Below, one piece after another: positions 52,620 through 64,000 of a stretch of DNA of 64,000 bases. The stretch is from a bacterium (lineage in GTDB: Bacteria > Myxococcota_A > Polyangia > Nannocystales > Nannocystaceae): contig JANSYI010000005.1 of assembly GCA_024742475.1 (NCBI GenBank), positions 248,001-312,000 of the forward strand. The letters run 5' to 3'. Position 1 is the first letter of the stretch, and every line of letters starts with the position of its first letter. The notes below the pieces were generated by a model. The model worked only from the letters and a program-made list of their open reading frames with translations. It had not been told where the DNA came from and searched no databases. The translations under genes and the position numbers were made by a program.

Positions 52620-53837
52620 TCAGAGGTCGAGCAGCTGGCGCAGCTGCGTCTCCGCGGCCGATCGAGAATACGCGCCGCCCGCGACCAGGTCGACGAACGC
52701 CACGCGACAGCCGTGCTCCTTCTCGATGAAGCCGCCGCGATGGCCTCGCGTGGGGTCGCCGGGGTAGAGCAGCGTCGAATCCGGGCAGCCGAAGAGTTCG
52801 TTGTAGGCGAACATCTGCTGGAGGTCTCCGCTCGCGGGCCGGTCGTTGGGCGGACGCTTCCACTTGGTGTCGACGACGAGCCTGGGGGTTTGGCCGTCGT
52901 AGAGCACGGCGTCGGGACGAATGCTGCGAGCCGAAGAACCGACGGCCTTCCAGAAGGGGCGGGAGTCTTGGCCGCGCACGGTGACGTGCTCAGGTGCGAT
53001 CCGCCGCAGGAGCGCGAGGACGTAGCGCTCCCAGAGCGCGTTCATGTCGAGCATCAATGAGAACACCTCTGTCCGTCCGTGCGCGAGGTCGGGACGATGG
53101 TGGCGAAGGATCAGCGCGGCAAGGGTGAGCGCCTCGGCGTAGCGGACGGTGTTGCGGCCGAGGCGAAGCCTGGCGAGCGCAGGGAGGTCGACGCAGGGCT
53201 GCACGTGATCGGGAAAGGCGAGGAGTACCCGGTCCACCTCGGCGCGCGTCGTGGACGACAGCGGGATGTGCCGAACGACCTCGAGAGCGGCGCGCAGGGT
53301 CGAGTTGGGCAGCGTGTTCTGATCGAAGACGGCTTGCTCGGTGAAGGAGAAGTGGGGGCGCGCGGCGTTCTTGCGGAGCTGCTGGTCGAGCAGCAGGCGC
53401 CCTCGGAAGACGGGCCGGTTCCGCTGAACGCGGCGGTAACCCTTGGCGAGGCCCTCACGCAGGATTCGGTCCGTCAGGCCAACGAAGTGCAGAACGTAGA
53501 GTTCGAGTAGCGACGCGTCGCGCGTGCGCAGCTGAGCCTCGGTGGACCGGTTGAGGCGAAGGCTGCCGACGATCCGAAGCATGTCGATCAACGCGTCACG
53601 CCACGGCGCCTCGCCGCCGGCGTCCTTGTCGGCCTTGGGGAGGACCTCGATGGCAAGACCCCCGACCTGAAGGAAGCCGACGTAGTGGCGAAAGCGAATC
53701 TTGCGGTGTCCGGCGCGAAAGTAGTCGCCGCCTTCGGCGTCGTTGAAGGCGAGCAGCGCGTGAAACTGCCGGTCGTTCAGCTCTCGTCCGCACCGCAGCA
53801 CACCGTGCTCGAAGACCCTAATCGTCTTCTGCTTCAT
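52620..53837 (-). CDS. mcrC: McrC-like 5-methylcytosine restriction endonuclease subunit
   Basis: 405 residues. The N-terminal region (HYVGFLQVGGLAIEVLPKAD) and the central block (RGRLLLDQQLRKN, DQNTLPNSTLRAALEVV) are typical of McrC. The C-terminal PD-(D/E)XK nuclease shows SIRPDAVLYDG, RLVVDTKWKRP (D-x-K) and DLQQMFAYNELFG. McrC cuts DNA when assembled with the McrB motor. The start overlaps the mcrB stop by 20 nt. The stop lies at the border of the displaced acnA fragment. Confidence 0.9.
   Translation of the reverse strand: MKQKTIRVFEHGVLRCGRELNDRQFHALLAFNDAEGGDYFRAGHRKIRFRHYVGFLQVGGLAIEVLPKADKDAGGEAPWRDALIDMLRIVGSLRLNRSTEAQLRTRDASLLELYVLHFVGLTDRILREGLAKGYRRVQRNRPVFRGRLLLDQQLRKNAARPHFSFTEQAVFDQNTLPNSTLRAALEVVRHIPLSSTTRAEVDRVLLAFPDHVQPCVDLPALARLRLGRNTVRYAEALTLAALILRHHRPDLAHGRTEVFSLMLDMNALWERYVLALLRRIAPEHVTVRGQDSRPFWKAVGSSARSIRPDAVLYDGQTPRLVVDTKWKRPPNDRPASGDLQQMFAYNELFGCPDSTLLYPGDPTRGHRGGFIEKEHGCRVAFVDLVAGGAYSRSAAETQLRQLLDL
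52763..52791 (+). repeat. 29-bp direct repeat, copy B (inside mcrC)
   Basis: Identical to 52285-52313. This copy encodes part of the McrC C-terminus (minus strand, FGCPDSTLLYPG), so it is the source and the outside copy the duplicate. Confidence 0.6.
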
Positions 53838-56319
53838 CGCCGTAGATCCGCCGGAACGATCGGTTGGTCCAGTTGCTGGCCGGGGTCAGCTCGTAGATGG
53901 GGCGGTCGGTGAGTTCCTCGAACGCTTCGTGGTCGAACTTGGCGAATGCAACCTCGGCGTCGATGCGCTTGACGAACTCGGACCCGAGCACGAGGCCGAT
54001 CTGCCCCCAGTCGCCGAAGAAGTACTCGCGCAGCAAGGGGATGACCTTGTTGGCGAAGACGGCCTTGAGGTCGTCGAGATCTCCATCCTCGCGCAGGCCG
54101 GTGAAGTAGGCGTGGCCGATCATGTGGTCACGGTCGAGGAGCTTGGCGATGCGCCTGTTGATGGTCCGAAGCATCTGCCCGATGTGAATGCCGCCGGGGA
54201 GCTCGAAGTCGACGACGTTGGGATCGGGAGCGCACTCGACGAAGGTGAAGCGGCGCCGAAGCGCGCTATCGAGGGCTTCGACGCTGCGGTCGGCGGTGTT
54301 CATGGTTCCGACGAGATGCAGGTTGGGCGGGACGCCGAACCGACTCTTGGAGTACGGGAGGGTGACGATGACCTCGTGCGTCTCGCCAAGCCGCTTGTCC
54401 TCCTCGAGTAGGGTGATCAGCTCGCCGAGAATGCTCGCGACGTTGCCGCGGTTGATCTCGTCGATGAACAGGGCGTAGGGCGGCGCGCCCGCGAAGAGCT
54501 TGGCGCGTTCGCCCTGCGTGGCCGCGCACAGCTCGTCGATGCTGCCCTCCCACCCGGCGAGCCGGATCGCGTTGCGCACGGCCGTCTTGAAGACACCGTC
54601 CTCGAGCGCGTACGCGACGCCGCCTTCGGACTCGTCGCCGAGCACAGGCCGGAGGCCCTCGAGAAAATCCTCGTAGGCGTAGGACTGGTGAAACGTGACG
54701 AAGGTGAAGTCGCGGGAATAGGTGCGCTTGGCGTTCGCCGCTCGGACGGCATCGAGCTCGGCGCGAAGCTCTCGCAGCGACTCTGGGCGCTTGGGTTCGA
54801 ACCGCCAGATGCTGTCCTCGCTCTTGTCGAAGACGAGCTCTCCGCTGCGCTGGGCGTAGTTGACGGTGGTGCTCTCCTTGACGGTGTGGCTCTGCATGGT
54901 GCCCCAGATCCTGTTGGAGAGCGGGGTCTTGCCAGTGCCGGCGGCGTGTTTGGCCTTGGGGAAGCGATGGTGCCGAAGCTCATCGACGGTGGCGGTGTCG
55001 AGCTCGTCGAGCGCGAGCATGAGAACCTCGAACCAGGTCCGCCCGGCGATGAACTCATCCTCGTTGAGCTTGGGTCTGCCTTCATCGAGCCGACGCGTGA
55101 ACTTCTTCTGGAACTCGGTGGAGATCTTGAAGGTCTTGCCGGTTCCGGGGGGCCCGTAGAGGATGACGTTCCTCGGACCGCGCTCCTCGGCATCGGACTC
55201 GCTCGCGGCGACCTCGAGTTCCTCGCCAAACAGGTCGGCGATCACATCGGGCCGCTTCACGGGGACGACGGTGTCGTGCCACGAACCGGCGCCGCTCCCT
55301 GATGGAGCCTTGCCGCGATACAGCGGGATGTCGAGCCGCTGCAAGGCGAGCGTTCGCTCGTCTTGGTCCACGGAGGTCACCTCGCCGAGGTAGTGCACGA
55401 CGAGATCGTGGGTGCCACCGTAGCCCTTGATCGCAACCCAGTCTCCGGGCTGGATCCTGCAGAATCGATCCCAGGCTCGCTTGCCGGCGGGTTTCTTGGC
55501 GTCGGGGCCCCACCCGATCGTCCACCGGTCGTTGGCGACGAAGTCCTTCAAGCTTTCCTGGTCCCCGAAGCCAAGCCCCCAGTAGTGGCGGTCGGCGGAG
55601 GCACGCTCGCCTGCGTCGTCATCACCGTCGGACCCCTCCGACTCGCCCTGTACTTCGGAGATCTCGGGCAGCTCGAACAGCGGCGTGCCGCGCTCGCGGG
55701 TTCGCTGAGGATCGAAGAAGTCGAGCTTGTGCAGAGTGAGCCGCACGACCCGCTCGAACGCCTTGTCCGCGCTGGGAACGGGCTCACATGTCGGGGGAAT
55801 GATGCGGCAGAGCTCGACGCGCGACGAGGAGACCAGCGGCATGCCGCTGTCGGAGAGGACCTGCTTGAGAAGCTCGCCGTACCCCTCGGTGGTCTTCACC
55901 CACTTCCCCCGCTTCGCCATCCTGGCCGAGCCATAGATCTTGACCTCCTCCCCATCCGCCGCGTCCCCGATCTGCGCCCGCACATTCGCCCACAAGAGCT
56001 CACGCGTCGTCCCCTTGAGCCAGACCTGCAGCCCGATGGCCTCCTTGTACTTGCCCGCCTTGTACTGGAAGAACCACGCCCGAACCGTGAAGCCCGCAGA
56101 GCCCCCTGGCCATGTGCAGCGCACCTCGCACGTATCGGGCCACGGCCCGCCCTCTTCGGGTGTAAGCCCGGCGAGCTCGTCGCGCGGCCACTCTTGGGGT
56201 GTACGGGAGACCTCGTAGGCGACCTCGTGCTCACCGACCTTGACCGTGCCCGGGCGCGCGCTTGCGAGGATGTTGCGGACGGTGGTGAGGGCGAGAAGGT
56301 TCGCGTCTGCTCTGGGCAT
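53818..56319 (-). CDS. mcrB: McrB-type GTPase with MrcB N-terminal and EVE-like domains
   Basis: 833 residues from the ATG at 56319; an earlier in-frame start at 56430 is unlikely. N-terminal MrcB-like domain (about 1-200: FTVRAWFFQYKAGKYKEAIGL region). A second domain (about 240-350: HYWGLGFGDQESLKDF, FCRIQPGDWVAIKGYGGTHD) resembles the EVE/PUA-like fold that reads modified bases. The AAA+ GTPase motor follows: NVILYGPPGTGKTFKI (Walker A), LFIDEINRGN (Walker B) and VGTMNTADRS with ALRRRFTFVE (sensor and arginine residues). It powers McrC cleavage of modified DNA. Confidence 0.92.
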   Translation of the reverse strand: MPRADANLLALTTVRNILASARPGTVKVGEHEVAYEVSRTPQEWPRDELAGLTPEEGGPWPDTCEVRCTWPGGSAGFTVRAWFFQYKAGKYKEAIGLQVWLKGTTRELLWANVRAQIGDAADGEEVKIYGSARMAKRGKWVKTTEGYGELLKQVLSDSGMPLVSSSRVELCRIIPPTCEPVPSADKAFERVVRLTLHKLDFFDPQRTRERGTPLFELPEISEVQGESEGSDGDDDAGERASADRHYWGLGFGDQESLKDFVANDRWTIGWGPDAKKPAGKRAWDRFCRIQPGDWVAIKGYGGTHDLVVHYLGEVTSVDQDERTLALQRLDIPLYRGKAPSGSGAGSWHDTVVPVKRPDVIADLFGEELEVAASESDAEERGPRNVILYGPPGTGKTFKISTEFQKKFTRRLDEGRPKLNEDEFIAGRTWFEVLMLALDELDTATVDELRHHRFPKAKHAAGTGKTPLSNRIWGTMQSHTVKESTTVNYAQRSGELVFDKSEDSIWRFEPKRPESLRELRAELDAVRAANAKRTYSRDFTFVTFHQSYAYEDFLEGLRPVLGDESEGGVAYALEDGVFKTAVRNAIRLAGWEGSIDELCAATQGERAKLFAGAPPYALFIDEINRGNVASILGELITLLEEDKRLGETHEVIVTLPYSKSRFGVPPNLHLVGTMNTADRSVEALDSALRRRFTFVECAPDPNVVDFELPGGIHIGQMLRTINRRIAKLLDRDHMIGHAYFTGLREDGDLDDLKAVFANKVIPLLREYFFGDWGQIGLVLGSEFVKRIDAEVAFAKFDHEAFEELTDRPIYELTPASNWTNRSFRRIYGDEAEDD

Positions 56320-58016
56320 GGGGGTGGAGAGGCTATCCTGGCGCCAAGGATGCGGCCAGCCTGAGAGCGGTGATGTCAGCCGAGGAAGGAGAGAAGGTCT
56401 GGCCGGCCAGATCGGCGGCTGCGTCCCCATACTAGATGGACAGCCTCATATCGAGAGCAATTCGGCGCCGATCTCGGAGCGCGCCTCCGGGCAGGCACGC
56501 TCCGAGAACCGACGTCACGAGTAAGACCGGGTTATGCCCGGGCCTTCAGAAGCGCCATGAGGTACTCCCGAAGATGAAAAGCCACCGATCTCCCCCCGAC
56601 ATCACGAATGACAACGGGTTTGCCGCAGTGGCAGCGACGCTTTTTGCATGGATAGGTCCGCACAAGGACACCTCCTCAAGAAGACGAGCGTCAGCCTTGA
56701 CCCCAAGCGTATACACGTGCATTGTTCGTCTGCTACAAGCGGGCAACGCAGCGCTCTTTCGCGAGGCTGATCTGTTCGAGTAGGCTCTCCACCGAACGCT
56801 TCCGGCCTCGGTGGGGGGTCCTACGAATTTGGGCTTGCTGTGTTCCTAGCCTGTTAGATTCTGCTCCTGCGGGACCGATAGTCCGAACGGCGAACTGAGA
56901 GTTGCTCTTCGGTGGCGCATCTACAGGCATACAACAAAAATTCCCTTAATTCGCGTCTCGCCGGAGGGGATTTCGGGCGGGAGTTCGCCACTTCTAACTG
57001 TTTTTAGTTGCACCGAACCGAAGGCTGGAAGCGTGAAAAAGCCAAATAATCCCAGAAGGTTCGGATCTCAGAGCGGGCTCAAGGGTCGGGATGTAGCACG
57101 TTGAGGGCTAAGTCCGACAACCCCACGGAGAATTCTCGGGAGTGCAGATCTCCCCCACTTGAGACAGTACTACTAGCAAGGAGAGGAGAAGAAGCGGGTC
57201 GCACCTCTTAGTCTGAGCGGACTCCTTCGACACCGTGCTCTAGCAATAGTCGGCTTCGCTCGGAGGCCAAGACCGAAGCACGCGATCTACTCGACGCCAC
57301 CGAGCTCGCTCTCGACATCGCCGCCGACGAGTTGGTGGCGCGCTGAACCGCCACGACCACCACCCGAGCGCTCGATGCCTACTTTGCCTCGGGCGCCCGT
57401 CATCTCGGGAAAGTGTCCTTCGACGACACCCGGTCCACCGCGGTCCACCTCGGAGCCGCCCGCGGGTCGTGGGTCTAGCTCGGTGTCACTGGCCAGTGGC
57501 TCGTGCTCCCCGCCATCGCCTCACGAGGCACCCGCACCATCGAGCTCGCCCTCGACATCGCCATCGACGGCATCGTCCACGACCGCATCGACAGCCTTGC
57601 CCTCTGACGCGCGCTGGCCTGCCTGCTCCCCGCGGGCCAGGCTCAAAGAAATGCGCCTCGCCAATGACTCACCACCATCCGCCATCGCCGACACGTCGTA
57701 CGCTCACGCTGCTCACGTCGCACGAACGCTCGCCTCCGGCCTGCGCGGCCCCCCCGACGAAGCCCGCCGAAGACATCGGCGCCCTGCTTTCCCTGCTTCA
57801 CGAGGTGCTCGTTTCCACGGAGACGACCCTCCAAGACTAGGAGGCCCGGGCGTGGCTTCAGGCGCAGAGCCGCGGGGGCCAGGTGGCAAAGGCTCGCAAG
57901 GCGATATTGGCACTCTGAGAGGCGCCGGCATCGGAGGAGGGAAGTCCGCGGCGCCGACGACGGGCTCGTTCGATGCGGGCGACCTCCGAAGCTAGTTCGC
58001 GCAGTGGCGCCCGCTG
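56320..58016. other. Decayed sequence between mcrB and the acnA end
   Basis: No full gene is convincing here. A small plus-strand ORF at 56574-56783 (69 codons) is possible. From about 56800 to 57240 composition is less GC-rich than in neighbouring genes and all frames are broken. Two related coding remnants follow on the plus strand: one ends TELALDIAADELVAR at 57346, the other spans 57370-57606, is interrupted by an in-frame TAG, and contains TIELALDIAIDGIV. The similarity of the two ends suggests an old tandem duplication. No integrase motif was recognised. Confidence 0.5.
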
Positions 58017-58268
58017 ATGGGTGAGCCCGTGCCGGCGTCTCTCGACGCACTCGACGTGCGTACCCGACCAACCGAGGAGGCCACGACCAGCCAGCCGTCG
58101 TCCGCCCCGACGCAGCCACACCGGCCCTATGCTCGAACGACCGGCGAGCGGGTGCTGGATGCGGTCGACGCGGTCACCAGCCCGGTCGACCGGGCCGTCG
58201 ACGTCGTCTTGTTTCCATTCGAGGTCGTGGGGATCTTGGGCGACCTGGCGGGCGAACTGCTGGATTGA
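58017..58268 (+). CDS. Small hypothetical ORF beside acnA
   Basis: 83 codons. The second half is coding-like and amphipathic (GERVLDAVDAVTSPVDRAVD, VVLFPFEVVGILGDLAGELL). No Shine-Dalgarno is obvious and the opposite strand is also open. It ends 14 nt before the acnA stop, on the opposite strand. Confidence 0.35.
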   Translation: MGEPVPASLDALDVRTRPTEEATTSQPSSAPTQPHRPYARTTGERVLDAVDAVTSPVDRAVDVVLFPFEVVGILGDLAGELLD

Positions 58269-58282
58269 CGGCCCGAGGCCGC

Positions 58283-60973
<2,691 letters not shown>

Positions 60974-61090
60974 CAGCTGTGCGTCCAGTGCCGAGGCCGC
61001 GGCGGCCTGCAGGCGGCCAAATCGTGACACCAGCGTGTGTTTGGAGCAACTAGACAGCCCCGGCCCGCCGGCAAGCCGACCGCCGCCGTT

Positions 61091-61105
61091 TTTAACTTGA
61101 TTAAA
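61091..61105. promoter_or_regulatory. AT-rich palindrome upstream of the mpaB-like gene
   Basis: TTTAACTTGATTAAA (TTTAA, 5 nt, TTAAA) lies 27 nt before the ATG at 61132 in the divergent gap with acnA. It is the only AT-rich patch nearby. It is a candidate operator for the TetR regulator encoded downstream. Confidence 0.4.
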
Positions 61106-61131
61106 TCTATTGCAGGCGACAAAGATCCCAC

Positions 61132-62232
61132 ATGATCTCGGGCGACGGAGCGCTCCTGGCGTTCACGCGGCGTACGGACCCCCTGGCCGAGGCTGCTGTG
61201 CAGGGTCTACCCAGGCTACGCCCCTACCAGCTGCTGGACGCGGTCGAAGACGAGGCGCGCGCGGGCAGTGTTGCGGCGCGGCGCTTCGTCGAGGCGGCGT
61301 TCAGCACCCCGGCGTGGGTCGACTTCGACCTCGTCGAGCGCGGGGCCGAGGTGTCGCGCACGCACGGGTTCGCGCACCTGCTGGCGCTGAACTTCGGCGC
61401 CCTGCTCGAGGGCTACGCGTCGCACAGCCTCGCGGCTCCGCTCGTGGCCACGGGCAGGCTTCGGCAAGACACGCGCAAGCGGCTGTACGAGACGGGGCAG
61501 GTGTTTCACAACGGCCGCCAGCAGGGCGCGCTTCGCCCCGGGCAGGCCGGGCATCGCTCGATCCTCGCGGTGCGGCTGCTGCACGCGATGGTGCGGCGTC
61601 ACCTGGTGCGCGTCGGGTACGAGAGCCCCGATGGCGGCGCGTTCGTGCACCAGCTCGACATGGCCCACACGGCGGTGCAAGTGTGCCACGTGGGTCGCCG
61701 CGGGCTGACCCGGCTCGGCGTGGATCTGCCTGGTGAGGACATCGACGCGCTCCACCACTTCGCGCGGCTGGTGCACACGTGGCACGGCGTGGATGCGCAG
61801 CTGCTGCCCGAGACCCCGCAGGAGAGCGCGGCGCTGCATCGGCGGCTGGCAGATCTGCGCTACGATCCGTCGAACCCCGCGGCGAAGCCGTTGGTGCACG
61901 CAGCGCTGGACGCGATGGCCCACGCGCCGCCGTTCTTCTTGCCCCGGGGTGTTCTGGCAGCCGTGACGCGGCTGCTGATCGGGGACGCGCTTGCCGACGC
62001 GTGGGCGCTCGGCGACCCGGGGCCGTGGCGCCGCGGCGTGGACGCGATCATTGCAACCAGTCGCTCGGCGAGCCGCCTCGCCCGCGCCTCGCCCCGCATG
62101 CTGGCCCCACCGCTGCGGTGGGCGCAGGAGTCGGTCTACGTTCACACCCTCGCGCGCGGCCTGGGAGCGGCGCCCAAGCGTGCGTTCGGGCCCCTGGCGG
62201 ACCACCGCCGAGGGCGGAGAGCGGCGTTGTAA
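61132..62232 (+). CDS. MpaB-family oxygenase (DUF2236, latex-clearing-protein-like)
   Basis: 366 residues. The pattern fits the MpaB/DUF2236 family: [53 protein letters not shown], and a helix with [14 protein letters not shown]; histidines later ([16 protein letters not shown]) are candidate haem ligands. Family members include rubber-cleaving Lcp and mycophenolic-acid pathway oxygenases, so the substrate is unclear. A TetR regulator follows after 11 nt, probably controlling this gene in response to its substrate. Confidence 0.72.
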   Translation: MISGDGALLAFTRRTDPLAEAAVQGLPRLRPYQLLDAVEDEARAGSVAARRFVEAAFSTPAWVDFDLVERGAEVSRTHGFAHLLALNFGALLEGYASHSLAAPLVATGRLRQDTRKRLYETGQVFHNGRQQGALRPGQAGHRSILAVRLLHAMVRRHLVRVGYESPDGGAFVHQLDMAHTAVQVCHVGRRGLTRLGVDLPGEDIDALHHFARLVHTWHGVDAQLLPETPQESAALHRRLADLRYDPSNPAAKPLVHAALDAMAHAPPFFLPRGVLAAVTRLLIGDALADAWALGDPGPWRRGVDAIIATSRSASRLARASPRMLAPPLRWAQESVYVHTLARGLGAAPKRAFGPLADHRRGRRAAL

Positions 62233-62243
62233 GCTGGCGACCG

Positions 62244-62888
62244 ATGGGCCTGATGGCGCAGCAGAAGGAGGAGCGGCGGCAGCGGATTCGCGACGAGTCC
62301 CGGCGGCTGCTCATCGAGCTCGGCTACGAGGGGCTCACCGTCCGCAAGCTGGCGAGCGCCTGCGGGCTCTCGGTGCCGACACTCTACAACCTGATCGGCT
62401 CCAAGGCGACGATCATCGCCGAAGACGCGATCGAGACCTTCCGCTGGGTGAGCGAGAGGTTCGACGCCACCGCCGAGGGCGACCCCATCGACCGGGCCTT
62501 CGCCCTGTACGAAGTGGTCCGCGTCGAGATCCTCGGCCGCGCGGCCTACTTTCGCGCCCTGCTCCCCCACCTCGACGCCGTGCCCGAGCTCCGCCCCGTC
62601 AGAGACGCCGTCGGCCAGCTCCAGATCGCCCAGCTCGTGCACGTGCTCAGCGCCGGCCGCCGCAAGACGTTCCAACCCGACTTCGACCTCACCCTCGCCG
62701 CCTCTCAGCTCTACGACCTCGCAATCGCAGCCTTCACCGGATGGGCCGTCGGACGCATCCCCGAACCCCACCTCCACGCCCGCCTCCGCCACGGCGCCGC
62801 CCTCCTCCTCGCCTCCGGAGCCCGCGGCGCCACCAAGCAAAAGCTCCTCGACATCGCCCGCGAGAACGCCGAGGTACTCACTGCGTGA
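62244..62888 (+). CDS. TetR/AcrR-family transcriptional regulator
   Basis: 214 residues. N-terminal helix-turn-helix (YEGLTVRKLASACGLSVPTLYNLIG, about 29-53) is typical of TetR. The C-terminal ligand domain is helical (RAYFRALLPHLDAVPELR region). It lies 11 nt after the MpaB-like gene on the same strand, so it is likely a local regulator; the AT-rich palindrome at 61091 is a candidate site. Confidence 0.85.
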   Translation: MGLMAQQKEERRQRIRDESRRLLIELGYEGLTVRKLASACGLSVPTLYNLIGSKATIIAEDAIETFRWVSERFDATAEGDPIDRAFALYEVVRVEILGRAAYFRALLPHLDAVPELRPVRDAVGQLQIAQLVHVLSAGRRKTFQPDFDLTLAASQLYDLAIAAFTGWAVGRIPEPHLHARLRHGAALLLASGARGATKQKLLDIARENAEVLTA

Positions 62889-62935
62889 GGAGGCGGCGAG
62901 GAAGGCCCGACCTCGGACGGGTGAGTCCTCGGAGT

Positions 62936-63334
62936 CTAGCTGCCGAAGCAGCCCTTGTTCACCATCTCAAACCGCGCCTCGAGCTCCGCTTCACAGACGT
63001 GGCCCGGCATTCCCTTGTAGTAGTCCACGTACTCCTCGCACGTCAGCGTCGAGGCGCAGTCGACGTTCGCGTAGTACGCGTCGCGGCACTCGGCGTTGTA
63101 CCCCCACTCGGCCTCCGAACCCACGCATCGCTCAACGCAGTCTTCTTCTGTGACGCCGTACATCGGAGTGCACTCCGGGCGACCGGATGGGTCGCAGCAG
63201 GCAAACCCCGTCATGCACATCGCTTCACACGCGTCTCGCACGACCTCGGCGTCGCTGTAGTCCGGCGGTTCTTCCTCGACCGTCGGACCGCACCCGAGTA
63301 GCAGGAGACACCACGCTTGAGTTCGAAAGCTCAC
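62936..63334 (-). CDS. Cys-rich lipoprotein, tandem copy 1
   Basis: 132 residues. Signal ending LLLLGC, then a domain with 11 further cysteines (ACEAMCMTGFACCD, DCVERCVG, DCASTLTCEEYV, GHVCEA, GCFGS). It is a close paralogue of the gene at 63355, sharing most of the mature sequence. Function unknown; probably a disulphide-rich surface protein. Confidence 0.7.
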   Translation of the reverse strand: MSFRTQAWCLLLLGCGPTVEEEPPDYSDAEVVRDACEAMCMTGFACCDPSGRPECTPMYGVTEEDCVERCVGSEAEWGYNAECRDAYYANVDCASTLTCEEYVDYYKGMPGHVCEAELEARFEMVNKGCFGS

Positions 63335-63354
63335 TGAACCGACCGCCTCGGGAT

Positions 63355-63756
63355 CTAGCTGCCGAAGCAGCCCTTCTCCACCATCTCGCGCCGCGCCTCT
63401 CGTTCTGCTTCACAGACGTGGCCCGGTGTCCCCTTGTAGTACTCCACGTACTCCTCGCACGTCAGCGTCGAGGCACAGTCGACGTTCGCGTAGTACGCGT
63501 CGCGGCACTCTGCACTGAAGCCCCACTCGGACTCCGAACCCACGCAGTCTTCAACGCACTCCTCTTCGGTGACGCCGTGCATCGGGAAGCATTCAGGGCG
63601 GCCGGACAGATCGCAGCAGGCAAAGCCCGTCATGCACACCGATTCACACGCGTCTCGCACGACCTCGGCGTCGCTGTAGTCCGGCGCTGAATCCTCGACC
63701 TTCGGTCCGCAGCCGAGCAAAAGGAGGAGCCAGCATGCTTGAATTCGCCTTCTCAT
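63355..63756 (-). CDS. Cys-rich lipoprotein, tandem copy 2
   Basis: 133 residues from the ATG at 63756, which gives the signal MRRRIQACWLLLLLGC; an upstream in-frame start adds an unlikely leader. Same cysteine pattern as copy 1 (ACESVCMTGFACCD, DCVEDCVG, NVDCASTLTCEEYVEYYK). The two genes lie 20 nt apart in the same orientation, a recent tandem duplication. Confidence 0.7.
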   Translation of the reverse strand: MRRRIQACWLLLLLGCGPKVEDSAPDYSDAEVVRDACESVCMTGFACCDLSGRPECFPMHGVTEEECVEDCVGSESEWGFSAECRDAYYANVDCASTLTCEEYVEYYKGTPGHVCEAEREARREMVEKGCFGS

Positions 63757-63837
63757 TGAATCGCACCAAATCCCTCGGGCCCGTTCCTTGAGCCTCACGT
63801 GAGAGTATTTCATGCGACTCCCACATGAGACACGGGC

Positions 63838-64000
63838 TCACGCGCAGTTGTCCTGCGTGGGGAGGACGGTGACGGCCAGTGAGTAGGCTCGTTTTCCGCT
63901 TACGAAGGGGCGAACTCGGATGGCGTGCTCGCCGGCGGAGAGCTTCTGTTGAACAGGTCGTAGGAAGAATCCGAAGAAGCCGCCTGTGCTGGAGTCGATA
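63838..64000 (-). CDS. C-terminal end of a gene continuing beyond the right edge
   Basis: Minus-strand frame open from the window edge to TGA at 63838; the visible 53 codons read FFGFFLRPVQQKLSAGEH, RPFVSGKRAYSLAV and end DNCA. It looks like a beta-rich C-terminal domain. Too little is visible to assign a family. Confidence 0.5.
   Translation of the reverse strand, partial: IDSSTGGFFGFFLRPVQQKLSAGEHAIRVRPFVSGKRAYSLAVTVLPTQDNCA

Overview
The window is GC-rich, densely coded chromosomal DNA. The gene content points to Myxococcota, most likely the Nannocystaceae or a relative: a Ser/Thr kinase with a periplasmic tail, a CorE-like sigma factor, many lipoproteins with Thr/Ser/Gly/Asp-rich linkers after the lipobox, RCC1-repeat and thrombospondin-type-3 lipoproteins, and an MpaB-type oxygenase. 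No rRNA, tRNA or CRISPR array was seen. Family names are read from motifs only; no searches were run.

Layout. (1) 1-4.3 kb: a receptor-type kinase overlaps an ECF sigma gene. They are flanked by a small membrane protein and a GRDP-like protein that share the same 27-nt upstream element. (2) 4.3-9.4 kb: L,D-transpeptidase, lipoprotein, lipoprotein methyltransferase and an FeS helicase with an N-terminal PD-(D/E)XK domain. (3) 9.7-11.0 kb: MerC-like protein, 14-Cys metallothionein and CorE-like ECF sigma factor, apparently a metal-response operon. (4) 17.8-11.0 kb, minus strand: sigma-70-family factor, NYN/PIN-like protein, Lon-type S16 protease fused to TPRs, a small ORF and a coiled-coil PD-(D/E)XK protein. 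(5) 17.9-20.5 kb: secreted S1 protease, lipoprotein and an Rpn-like protein. (6) 20.7-44.3 kb: a defence island. It holds a two-gene PD-(D/E)XK unit, type I restriction-modification (hsdM-hsdS-hsdR), TcmP with a three-Cys-motif protein, a DUF4011/SF1 helicase-nuclease, an SF2 helicase, a HEPN-kinase with a CBS-HEPN partner, and a PGN_0703-like nuclease. (7) 44.4-51.2 kb: a run of lipoproteins, three with ATGA overlaps, and a pectate-lyase-like beta-helix protein. (8) 52.6-58.3 kb: McrBC and decayed DNA bounded by two direct copies of the last 52 bp of acnA, which looks like an element integrated at the acnA 3' end. (9) 58.3-64 kb: acnA, mpaB-like gene, TetR regulator and tandem Cys-rich lipoproteins.

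Main observation. A two-part sequence, TTCAGCTT then exactly 14 nt then GTGGTCC, occurs five times, each upstream of a gene and in that gene's orientation. Three copies precede three paralogous DUF3892 genes (29682, 36529, 43111). Each DUF3892 gene opens a different effector cassette (TcmP/DUF5131, SF2 helicase, PD-(D/E)XK nuclease), and each cassette diverges from another defence operon. The other two copies sit inside the sigma/NYN/Lon-TPR locus, before the Lon-TPR gene and before the small-ORF/coiled-coil-nuclease pair. Two DUF3892 genes are also followed by a homologous GC hairpin. I infer a defence regulon: one sigma factor (best candidate 17081-17752) reads a dedicated promoter in front of interchangeable DUF3892-effector modules and a protease/nuclease module. 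The repeats are seen directly; the regulon and its sigma factor are inference.
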